A stretch of DNA of 64,000 nt from Aquarana catesbeiana (taxonomy: Eukaryota; Chordata; Amphibia; Anura; Ranidae): the NCBI RefSeq assembly GCF_042186555.1, contig NC_133325.1, positions 96,286,110 through 96,350,109 of the forward strand, in the 5' to 3' direction. The notes beneath the pieces were generated by a model. It was not told the origin of the DNA, made no database searches, and saw only the letters and a program-made list of their open reading frames with translations. Below, piece by piece: positions 54,526-64,000 of this stretch. How positions within the stretch are numbered: the first letter of the stretch is position 1; each line of letters begins with the position of its first letter. A program made the position numbers and the translations under genes.

Positions 54526-56311
54526 TAATTAGTCTCTGTGCTGGCCCAGCTCCTCCACCCCACCCCTCACCTCCCTATATAGCTGTCCCCTGGCCATGCA
54601 TCTACATTGCTGTTGTATATGCATCTCCTTCACTGGCATGCACCCGCTGAGACTAAATCAGTATGTGCAGCTGTTCAGAGTGCAAAAATCACAGGCAGTA
54701 ATGGACACATAACCCCGGTCAATCACTGCTGTGGAGGAGGATAAGAGGTGTAGCTTTTGCGCTGTGCCTCTTTCATGTTGCCTGTGTGTGCGCTCCTTGA
54801 AACAGCTGCATGTTCAGGTGCAGTCTGAGTGGGAGCACGCATGTACAGGAGACTCCTACAAGACCCTATTAGGTCTGAGCGGCACAGGGGACACACAATG
54901 TAGAGGTCAGGAGGAGATTTCTTACTAAAAAGACATCAAATACATGTAAGTTTTAAAGAATTTATCAACCTAGAATTTCATATTCCTGATATGTGCCTGC
55001 TGTACCATGTACTTGTATGAAAAAATATCCCGTTCTCTTGTGTTGCTTCCTTTGTGTGAAATCCCTAGTGTTCCTGCCTGTAACTCTGCTTTCCTACTAA
55101 AAACTGACCACACTAAGCATTAAAGCACATCGTGGGCAGTTTTCTAGCTAAGCTGAGAACTCCCCCCCCCACCCTGTGTACAGCCATTCACTGGGAAGGC
55201 AGAAGACCAGTGTGCTGCTGCTTCTCCACCTCCAGCTCTCCAAAATCTTTATGCAGTTGAGACAGAAGACCAGTGTACTGCTGCTTCTCCTTCCCCAGCT
55301 CTCCAAGATCTACATGCAGATGAGAACACTGGTTATGTGATCACTTATAGAAAAAAGGGGTAAAAATCTATACACAAATGTTTTGCCTTCCATTTCTATT
55401 TACAACTGAATGGGTTGTTTTACAAGGTGAGGTTTACATATACCTAAATATTAGTATCCGATTTAGTAAAAAAATGACGTTATGGCTACTTTAAGGCATT
55501 CCTTAAAAGTCCAAATCAGTCCCAACCATTATAAAGATAAAGGGAGGTAAGACGTGAGAAAAAGCAGCTTTGATTTTGATCTAAACACCTTAGAACTATA
55601 ACACAGGTGAATAAACAGGTATTTCCTCTTATGCTTGTAAAGCATGGAAACCTAGACATCAGACAGCCGCCAATAACTGAGACACAGAATAACCACATTT
55701 GACATCGGAAAATCAAGAAAATATAAGGATATATGTACATATACCTGACATATGGAAAAAAGAAGAACCTTGAGATGTACTTAAAGGATCAAACTACTAC
55801 ATGTCCACCTTCAGGTCTCTGGCAAGAGACTTCTATGTACAAGAGACCTCTATGTACTTGAGTTTATGGCTGACTCTAACAGCTCTTAAAGGGGTTCTCA
55901 CATTTCCTATGGGAGTTCAAGGTTTCAGGTAAACCAGTTTCCTTGCATTAAACTAAAGCCATTGCTTGTGACTTACCTTTTTTCAGGTGCAGACAGTCTT
56001 CTTGGTTACACAGAAGATAATGTTACAGTAAGAAGGAGTAAGAGGCGGACACACTCTGAATGAGGACAAGTGGGAGTACGATAGGTAGGAGAGAAAACTG
56101 AAAGTAGAGGAGAAAAAACCAGAGAGGTGGAAGGGGTGGATGCTGCTCTGTAAACTATATTCAGATCAGTAATAACTAGTAGTAATAGAGCAGTCCTAGG
56201 AAATACAATACACCATGGAGATGACCCATATGGTGGGGTCCCTGGCCCATATGGTGGGGTCCCAGGACATCGCTGGAAATACTTCACACTGTGCTAGAAT
56301 GTTACATTTTA
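54526..56311. other. No gene recognised
   Basis: Non-coding. A short direct repeat (CAGAAGACCAGTGTGCTGCT at 55200 and AGAAGACCAGTGTACTGCTG at 55265) and GGCCCATATGGTGGGGTCCC at 56246 are the only repeats noticed. Confidence 0.4.
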
Positions 56312-56665
56312 GGATGCTTTCACACTGCTTTGTTGCAAAAACATCGTAAAAACACATATGCTTTTTTGCCATGTTCTGGTGCGTTTTGCACCTGTGAAAA
56401 AAAGGACACGTGACTTAAAAAAATGCACCAAAAACACAACGTGGGTGCGTTTTTGGTGGGTTTTCGCCACGTTTTTCATTCCTTTCAATGGAAAGGTGCA
56501 TTTTTTTTTTACCACGCCAAATGTGCACCAAAAATGCAACATGCGGGACTTTTAAAAATACAACTAAGTGACGTAAAGGGTTCCATTGGACTTACCAGTC
56601 ATGCATTTGTTTTCTTCGTTTGGTAAGGCAAAAACGGAAGACAAATTGATCAGTGTGAAAGGCCC
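56312..56665. mobile_element. Harbinger-like MITE (GGATGCTTTCACACTG)
   Basis: Inverted ends GGATGCTTTCACACTG and CAGTGTGAAAGGCCC bounded by TTA on the left and TAA on the right. The interior has AAACGCACC/GGTGCGTTT complements. Confidence 0.65.
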
Positions 56666-56742
56666 TAAATACAGAATGCAGTGTGGAGCCCATGATGTAC
56701 TGCAGCAAGTTTGCAGCATCACCGCCAAAAAGTGCCTGACCT

Positions 56743-57267
56743 TGTGCCGCCCCCCTAATCCATGCGCCCAGGCCCTAATCTATATGCAGGGTGCTGGAAG
56801 CATGGATTTCAATGTTTTGTTTTTTTTAAAAGCACATGATTAGAGCCTGAGGCTCTAATTGGTTTAAAAAAAAGGTGGGCTCGGGGCGCAGAGCTCTGTG
56901 CCCTGAGCCCACCCAGTTGTGACAATAGAGAATTAATATTCGCTCTTGTCTTCCTGCTTCTCCTCCCGGCCAATCAGGAAGGCCGAGAGGAGAAGTGACC
57001 ATATGGGCCAGGAGCAGGGGGACGACAACAAGGAGGAGACACAGGGGGAAGCCACTGAAGCTGCCCACAGCCTGGATGGGGTAAGTGTGGGGCTGATGGG
57101 TGGGGGGGAGGGGGTTTGTTCACCAATCAACCAAGTCACAGGGGGTTTGACCGATCGACCGACTAAGCGACGGGGGGGGGTTGACCGATCAACCGACCAA
57201 ATGAATGGGAGGGTCGGGTGGTTTGTTTGCTGCCCCCCCCTGAAAAATAGAGCACCAGCCGCCACTG
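56743..57267 (-). mobile_element. hAT-type element, relative of 33811-34540
   Basis: The right end GAGCACCAGCCGCCACTG is the reverse complement of the CAGTGGCGGCTGGTGCTC terminus. The left border is diverged (GCCGCCCCCCTAATCCATGC). A small run of GGGGGTTTGACCGATC repeats lies near 57134-57190. Confidence 0.7.
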
Positions 57268-57670
57268 CCGTATCACCTGTAGATTCACTGTATCTAGTTC
57301 ACCTTTACCAAGCTCCATGTTTTAACCCCCCAAAATAACAGTATGTATTTTCATTTCCAAAAAATGATGACAAAAATGAGATCTCCTTGTCTATTGGTCT
57401 AAAAAGGGGTCATTTTGGGCGTGTTTGAACTGTCCTGGCATTTTTATTGGGTAGGTTTTATAACAGAAAGTAAGGGAAAGAGGGTTTTTTTTCCAACATT
57501 TTTGGTGATTTTTTCTTTGCATAGTAAAAAATTAAAAGACCCAGTGGTTATTAAATACCACCAAAAGAAAGTGCTATTTGCCTCAAAAATGATATAAAAT
57601 TATTTTGGGTGCAGTGTTGCATGACATGAGTAATTGTCAGTCAAGTTTTCACAGCACTGAAAACTGAAAA
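57268..57670 (-). repeat. Ranid-type repeat fragment, reverse orientation
   Basis: CCAGTGGTTATTAAATACCA then CCAAAAGAAAG is the reverse complement of the TTTTGGTGGTATT segment seen in other copies. Confidence 0.5.
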
Positions 57671-58130
57671 GAACGGCCTAGTAATGAATATTTTTAGTAC
57701 CCGAATGTTTTTTCTATTTCTGCCAGTGTGCATATAAACTTAATATATTTTTGTGTGGGCTGACCAATTAAAATGTTTTACAGTATAACTAAAAGGCAAA
57801 ACATTTTTTTTTTTGGGAGGGTAGAAAGAGATTAGAACACCTGTCTGTTTTTTATTGCCATCTATGTCTCTTAGGGAGATTCACTTTCTCTACAGTATTT
57901 GTATTTGCCATTAACATCGAAGTGAAAGTGAAAGAAAATCTCAAATTTAGGTTTGTCCCCAGAACACTAATAGAGGGGAAATCTTACAATGGCGACATTC
58001 AGGTGTTTCCACTGTTTGGAGGGATTTCCTCTCAGTTCCAGTTTTGGCTATGGGACAGGAAATTAAGCGAAATCTCCCCAATGGGACACAGACAGCAAAA
58101 ATAAAACAAACAAAAAAAACCAAAACTTAA

Positions 58131-58455
58131 GGCTACTTTCACACTGGGGCGCTTTTCAGGCGTTTTAGCTCTAAAAATAGCAACTGTAAAGCGCCTCTCA
58201 TGTCTCCCCAGTGTGAAAGCTCGAGCGCTTTCACACTGGGGTGGTGTGCTTGCAGGACAGCAGCAGCGTGCAAGCAGCATCTTTGGGGTGGTGCAGGAGC
58301 GGTGCCCTGTCCATTGAAATGAATGGGCAGCGCCGCAACACGGGCACCTTTAACCCTTTCTTTCGCCGCTAGCGGGGGTTAAAAGTGCCCCGCTAGAGCC
58401 GAAAAGCGCAGCTAAAACGATGGTAAAGTGCCACTAAAACTAGCAGCGTGGCCCC
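58131..58455. mobile_element. Harbinger-like MITE (CTACTTTCACAC family), TSD TAA
   Basis: Starts GGCTACTTTCACACTGGGGC, right end GCGTGGCCCC, flanked by TAA at 58128-58130 and 58456-58458. Confidence 0.7.
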
Positions 58456-59124
58456 TAACAGGGGTTATAACACTCCCTTACTACATGCAAAAAGCAAAAA
58501 AGGTTTGCCTATAGTTCTACTTTAACAAGTTTGGATCCAAAGAAAATGTTTAGCAATAAAATGACTTAACTCCCAGATCATTATAGATTTTCTGAAAGTA
58601 GAGGCCATGTAGATGAAAAGGATGATAGTTTAAAATTTTTATGTCATATGGCATTTGAACAACTGTTTATTAAATGCATATTTTCAGAAAAATAAAAATA
58701 AAATTTGTGTTTCATTGTGTTTATGAAGCATTGAAAAAGCTTCAAAAATGCTTTATAAATGCCCATGAAAGTGTTGCTTTGATGGAAATGATCTGCTTTG
58801 AGGTGTGGTTAGGCTGCGGTGTGATAGCAGACATTTTTGTGAATTCTCTGCAAAAATGGACTTGCATACTTTGATCCCTTTGACACTTGGCTTGGTCCAG
58901 CTCCACGTTGCAAAAACAAGCTTTGCCATTGCCTCCTGCCTGGCATTGTCAGTATTGCTGGCTGGTTGATGCTTTTGTCTGCACACAGAAGCAAATGGAG
59001 TTACCACACGGCTACTCTGTACAAAACAGGAAGTGGCTGGAGCTGCTCTGTCCTAGTTCTTTATTATTTCCCAGTGCATTCTGGGATATGGGAACCTCCA
59101 CTGCCTCTCCCCTAATGCCCAGCT
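58456..59124. other. No gene recognised
   Basis: Non-coding. The strings GTGTTTATGAAGCATTGAAAA and AAATGCCCATG at 58716-58770 recur near 60766-60810, inside a MITE, so part of this is repeat. Confidence 0.4.
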
Positions 59125-60240
59125 AACACTTTAAGCCCTTCCTGCCGAGTGCACACAGCAGGCATCATCCTGGTACTATTTTGTAGAGCGGGCGATCAGC
59201 TTTCCAAGTACAACAACCGATGTGGCTAAAAGCCGCTCGGCTGTTATACCGGAGGAGCAGGAGGGGACATCCCCCCTCCTGCCGCACTTACCGGGCCTCC
59301 CCACCGGGAGGCCCGATCACCAATCCGCCGCCTCCGTCGGCTGCTGACAGTCTGGAACGAAGCCGTAAGCGGCTTCGTTCCAGCCTCCTAATTTTAAACG
59401 CGGAAGCAACGTCATGACGTCACTTCCTGTTTACTCAGCTGCCAATGGCACCGGTTTAAAAAAAATATACAGTATTTAGAATCGCCGAAAACGGCGATCT
59501 GAATACTGTGAAGTGCAAAGGAGGGATAGGGGTTCTTTTAGACCCCGATCCCTCCATAAAGAGTACCTGTCACCACCTATTAATGTCACAAGGGATGTTT
59601 ATATTCTTTGTGACAGCAATAAAAGTGATCAAAAAAAATTTTTTTCTGTAAACACAATTTATAAATATAAATAAGAAAAAAATATGTTTTTTAAAGCGTC
59701 CCCGTAAGCTCACACAGCAAAGAAAACGCATACGGAAGTCGAGCCCGCATGTGTAAACGGTGTTCAAATCACACATGTGAGGTATCGCCACGACCGTCAG
59801 AGCCAGAGCAATAATTCTAGCACTAGACCTCCTCTGTAACTCTAACCTGGTAACCGTAAAAAAATGTAAAGCATCACCTATGGAGATTTTTAGGTACCGT
59901 AGTTTGTCGCCATTCCACGAGTGCGTGCAATTATAAAGCGTGACATGTTTGGTATCTATTTACTCGGCGTGACATCATCTTTCACATTATACAAAAAAAT
60001 TGTGCTAACTTTACTGTTTGTTTTTTTTTTTAAATTCATGAAAGTGTCCCTTTTCCCAAAAAGTTGCACTTAAAACACCGCTGCACAAATACCGTGTGAT
60101 AAAAAATATTGCAACAATCACCATTTTATTCTCTAGATTCTCTGCTAAAAAAAATATATAATTTTTGGGGGCTCTAAGTAATTTTCTAGCAAAAAATACG
60201 GATTTTAACCTGTAAACACCAAATGTCAAAAATAGGCTTA
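59125..60240. repeat. Ranid-type interspersed repeat, long copy
   Basis: Contains GAGCGGGCGATCAGC, GCCGAAAACGGCGA, GTCACCACCTATTAATGTCA, TAAAAGTGATCAAAAAAAAT and, at the right, AATTTTCTAGCAAAAAATAC. GCCGCTTACGGCTTCGT-type hairpin at 59351-59383. Likely the full-length relative of several fragments in the window. Confidence 0.55.
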
Positions 60241-60461
60241 GTCATAAAAGGGATATAAATGCTTCACTAACATGTCATAAATGCTATAGGTGCTGTTATA
60301 GAGCATTATCATTGAAAGCAATGGAGACGGCTGACAAGCATTGATGCCTCATGAAAAAGGACAAGCTGCTTAATTTTTAACACAACACAAAACAACTCTA
60401 CCACTCTTGTATGAAAAGCACTGTGTGGTGCCATTGTAATATTCATGGCGGGCATTGAAGG

Positions 60462-60629
60462 TAGGGTTGCCACGTTATCCCTTTAAACCAAAACACATGA
60501 ATTACACAGGTTCTGAGGCTAATTTATTGCAGATAAGGCACCAAGTGAGTTTAATTATCACCTTAATCAGCCACAGAACCTGTGTAATTATTATGTGTTT
60601 GGGTTTAAAGGGATGAGGTGGCAACACTA
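60462..60629. mobile_element. hAT-type palindromic MITE, TSD ATTGAAGG
   Basis: Inverted ends TAGGGTTGCCACGTTATCCC and GGGATGAGGTGGCAACACTA with further complementary interior. Perfect TSD ATTGAAGG at 60454-60461 and 60630-60637. Confidence 0.93.
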
Positions 60630-60668
60630 ATTGAAGGGTGATTATGAGGCTTTAAAAATGCTGAATTA

Positions 60669-60938
60669 GGGCTTGTTCATGTGTGTGTGTTGGTTATGAA
60701 GAAAGAGGCAATACTCACGAACGCTCCTATGGCATTTATGCTGTTTTTATGCCATGTTTTCCTTGTGTTTATGAAGCATTGAAAACTCTTGCTTGATAAA
60801 TGCCCATGGAATTTTTGCTTTTCTAGTGTGAAGTGCTTAAAGGTGAATATAAGATGTTAAAGGGTGGTTATGAGGCTTTAAAAATGCAGAACAAATGCCG
60901 CATATACATGTGGTATTGACGTACGTGTGAACGAGCCC
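60669..60938. mobile_element. Harbinger-like MITE abutting the next element
   Basis: Inverted ends GGGCTTGTTCATGTGTG and CGTGTGAACGAGCCC; TTA on the left, TAA on the right. The TAA at 60939-60941 is also the left target site of the element at 60942. Confidence 0.65.
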
Positions 60939-60941
60939 TAA

Positions 60942-61364
60942 TGCCCTGTACACACGTTCTGACTTTCCGACGGAATGTGTGCGATCGGAGCTTGTTGTCG
61001 GAAATTCCGACCGTGTGTGGGCTCCATTGGACTTTTTTCATTGGAATTTCCGACACACAAAGTTTGAGAGCAGGCTATAAAATTTTCCGACAACAAAATC
61101 CGTTCGCGTAAATTCCGACCCTGTGTGGACAATTCCGATGCACAAAGTGCCACGCATGCTCAGAATATATTAAGAGACGAAAGCTATTGGCTACTGCCCC
61201 GTTTATAGTCCCGACATACGTGTTTCACGTCACCGCGTTCAGAACGATCGGATTTTCCGACAACTTTGTGCGACCGTGTGTATGCAAAACAAGTTTGAGC
61301 CAACATCCGTTGGAAAAAATCCATGGATTTTGTTGTCAGAATGTCCGATCGTGTGTACAGGGCA
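60942..61364. mobile_element. PIF/Harbinger-like MITE, 423-bp family, copy 3, TSD TAA
   Basis: Termini TGCCCTGTACACACG and CGTGTGTACAGGGCA are a perfect inverted pair, flanked by TAA at 60939-60941 and 61365-61367. Exactly the same length as copy 1. The best preserved copy in the window. Confidence 0.9.
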
Positions 61365-61367
61365 TAA

Positions 61368-64000
61368 CAGTTCACTCTTTGGACGTACATAGTATGCCCA
61401 AAGAGCTGAACTGGTTAATGTGCCATTCAACATGTTATTAGTCATTTAATGCCCTTATAAGAATATACAATTGCAAAAATATTTGGCAACAGTTTTCTAT
61501 GAAAAATAATCTGGATGGTCGGTTTTAGGTCTAATGCTCTACTGAGAAGGCAGATGATTACAGATCATAATATGGGAACTTACAGAAAATACCTAATGAT
61601 TGCTGGTAAAAGAGAGGATTTTTTAACAGTCAGATGACAAAAACAAGGAATGTAATATGAATTGTAGCTTATTGCGAACATACCTGTATCATGCCTGCTT
61701 CTTGTTTCCTGTGTGCATGTTCCTTCTTTCCTATGAAGACTGCACTAATGTGCTGGCAAACAAGCCTCGGCAAAGTCAGATGTTCTGTTTATTAATAGAC
61801 ACGGTAGAGGGGAACTACACCCATTAAATGTTATTTACCCTTAGCTATTCCCGTAAATATGATGACTCCTATTAGATGACTTCAGTGTTTAGTAGATAAA
61901 GAAGATGTTGAGCATTTCTGATGGGACGATGTGATAAAAACTTTTAGCTATCGGCTTTTCTGTTTTGCATACCCTTTAATACACTTCCTTTTGGCCATGT
62001 TGCTTTATTCTTTACTGCTGGGTGGCTTGTTTAGACATGGGAATCATTGCAAAAAAGGGTCCATCAAAAAAGCTGGGGATTTTTGACTAATTTCACTTTA
62101 TGAGCGCTATCCTGTGACTGATGTTGTGGGGATTTCCAGTAAAAATGGATCTCTTATGTCTGTTATCAGGAGTTCTGCATGTAGGAACAGAACTCCCTTC
62201 TTCCCCAACACATCGGCATATATATACACACACACTCACACATACACCAACATGCATTCATATACATACATACATACACTCTCTCTACACATATAACTCT
62301 ACACACTGATATCCACGCACATACATATTTACACATACTACACACCTTCAAACACACTTCATTCATATAGTAACACTTATCCATTTTACATCCAATATAC
62401 ACTTTTTGACATAATTTTTTTGCATTTGTATTAATCACACCTATTTTAAGGTTTGTATATAAACATACTCATTTGCATATTTTTGTCTCTTATTTAATAT
62501 TTATTTTTACTTATTTTTTTACACATTCATGTACCTCTCAATATTCTTACTAACACACGCTTTTCACTCCCTTTCCCATTTATTCTTTTTTTCATTTTTT
62601 CTTTCCTCTTCCCCTTTATCACACATTCTTCAGCAGATGCCAGATACGCGCATAATATGCATCACATACCTTTGCACTGTGATCGTCGGTCTGGCCCCAC
62701 GGCTATTTTTCAACCTGGGTCTCTACTGGACTGCTCCCTGCCTCAGTCCCGGGGAAGATTACTTATACCAGACCACCGCTTAACCCCACCCTTGGAGCTG
62801 CTTTCAATCTATGGGCTACTTTGTAAGTAGGAATAGACCTGTTCCCACTTTTCCCATCTTTAGGATACTATGTATAGCCAGCTATTAAATCCATTAATTA
62901 TCTTATTATTTTATAGTTCAATTCATGCATCCAACTTCTGAGGATTGCCAAAAGGCCATGAAACGCATTGAGTGTTCATCTAGGGATGCCAAGCTACGCT
63001 TGCTCTAATAACTGTAACTAATCATGTTATCTACCTGTATTTATCATGTGAATCATGTTTATATTATGTATTCTCTATTCTTATTCATATTTTGGCTTGT
63101 TTGCTATGAAATGTAATGTTTGTCACAAATCATGCTGAGTAATCTACCTTGTATTAATAAATGAATTATTATTATATAAGCTTATGTTGATTTTTTATGA
63201 TTGTATATTGACATCATAAATGCCTTCTTATATTATTATTATATTATTGGATTATGCCTATTAGCTCTTCTCTCATGTACTACCCCTAGGGGATTGTGAC
63301 ATTCAATCCATTTACATTCGATACATATTTTTTATATACACCCGCATGCCTCAATTAAAGTCCCAACTCTACCCACCTTTTTCTTTTCTACACAGCAACA
63401 CAAGTTGATCAAATCTGGATTGCAGGAGCACAAAGTGCTCCACAATGGTGGACTTATCAAACTATAGACAGTATCTACAAATTGGAAGACCTTACGCATG
63501 AGTTACGTAACTCTCAGGTTATGCAAGCTGGTCAGATTTCAAGACCACTTCCAGTTATGCAGAGATTATGGCCTCCAACAAATCTGCAAGGCCATAATAA
63601 CTCTATGGCTATTAATGCTTATTAATGATTGGTAAATATATCTCATGCACATAGTTGGGATCTTGTTCTTGAGCATGGCGCTTAACCCCCCCTTCCCCCT
63701 TCTCTCTCCCTGTAGCTACTTACCCACTTCTTCCCCTTTCACTCCTTCTTTTTTTCACCTTTCCCTCTTTCCTATACTTTGTCTTCAAATTGAAACTTAA
63801 CTGAGATGACTGCTATTAGATTTATGCAGCTGTATTACTCATGTCTGCGATTTCTTCTTGCAACCGTATTATGGGTATCTACTTTACCAACATTTAATCC
63901 TGTTGACGTCAACTGTTATTACGTCTTTTTACAGCTGTTTTATTTTTTTCTATATCCAAATGTTATACCACATGATATGGAAGTATCTCTAATGCCCCGT
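61368..64000. other. Right end of window, no gene recognised
   Basis: AT-rich non-coding sequence. GGCCATGAAACGCATTGAGTG at 62956-62976 resembles the tail of GAAACGCGTT-type retroelements (compare 42791-42810 and 9291), and a run of short open frames near 63400-63620 may be remnants of the same kind. No exon, tRNA or other gene is recognised; no further NEK family exon was found here. Confidence 0.4.
62218..62340 (+). repeat. (CA)/(TACA)-rich microsatellite
   Basis: TATATACACACACACTCACA and CATACATACATACAC runs. Confidence 0.8.

Noticed and set aside
48000..64000. Search for exons of the NEK3 neighbour expected upstream of NEK5 in mammals
   Set aside because: No kinase or NEK3-like exon was found by eye on either strand; the neighbour, if conserved, lies outside the window.

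Overview
The window looks like a piece of a large amphibian genome, most likely a ranid-type frog. The evidence is one vertebrate gene with long introns, an AT-rich background, and dense DNA transposons and MITEs (hAT, PIF/Harbinger-like, Tc1, piggyBac-like), with a CR1 LINE, an L1/Tx1-like LINE tail, a Penelope-like fragment, V-SINE copies and a tyrosine-recombinase (DIRS/Ngaro-type) retrotransposon. The species assignment is inference from the repeat content. No prokaryotic features are present.

The only host gene I can support is NEK5, a NIMA-related Ser/Thr kinase, on the minus strand. Thirteen coding exons between 30764 (start codon) and 396 splice in phase into 471 codons, with no stop or frameshift. 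They cover the whole kinase domain (about residues 4-260) and the start of the C-terminal region; the 3' exons lie beyond the left edge. The ATG exon begins with an untranslated stretch after a splice acceptor, so there must be an upstream first exon. A candidate lies at about 47405-47530, with a consensus donor, a ZNF143-like motif and an RFX X-box nearby. The junction at the end of the second coding exon is duplicated, giving two donors exactly 90 bp apart with an open in-phase extension.

Layout: 1-345 Tc1 3' end; 396-30788 NEK5 exons and introns filled with repeats, including an antisense CR1 (21.4-23.6 kb), a 1.6-kb hAT with a 31-bp minisatellite (23.6-25.3 kb) and a Tc1 carrying a nested Harbinger-like MITE (26.7-27.4 kb); 31.2-32.1 kb L1/Tx1-like ORF2 tail split by a hAT; 33.1-35.2 kb MITEs; 35.7-40.5 kb a hAT element split by a degenerate DIRS/Ngaro retrotransposon; 42.0 kb a perfect 43-bp palindrome; 43.5-43.8 kb a GIY-YIG fragment; 44.2-45.6, 49.9-51.0 and 52.2-53.7 kb transposons with large minisatellites; 47.2-47.6 kb the candidate NEK5 promoter; and to the right end further MITEs and old repeats without recognisable genes.

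The most interesting signals are the duplicated NEK5 splice donor, the ciliary-type promoter motifs, a minisatellite core shared by three transposon insertions, and a mobile module that has expanded different minisatellites in two copies. All boundaries come from reading the sequence by eye; no alignment or database search was run.
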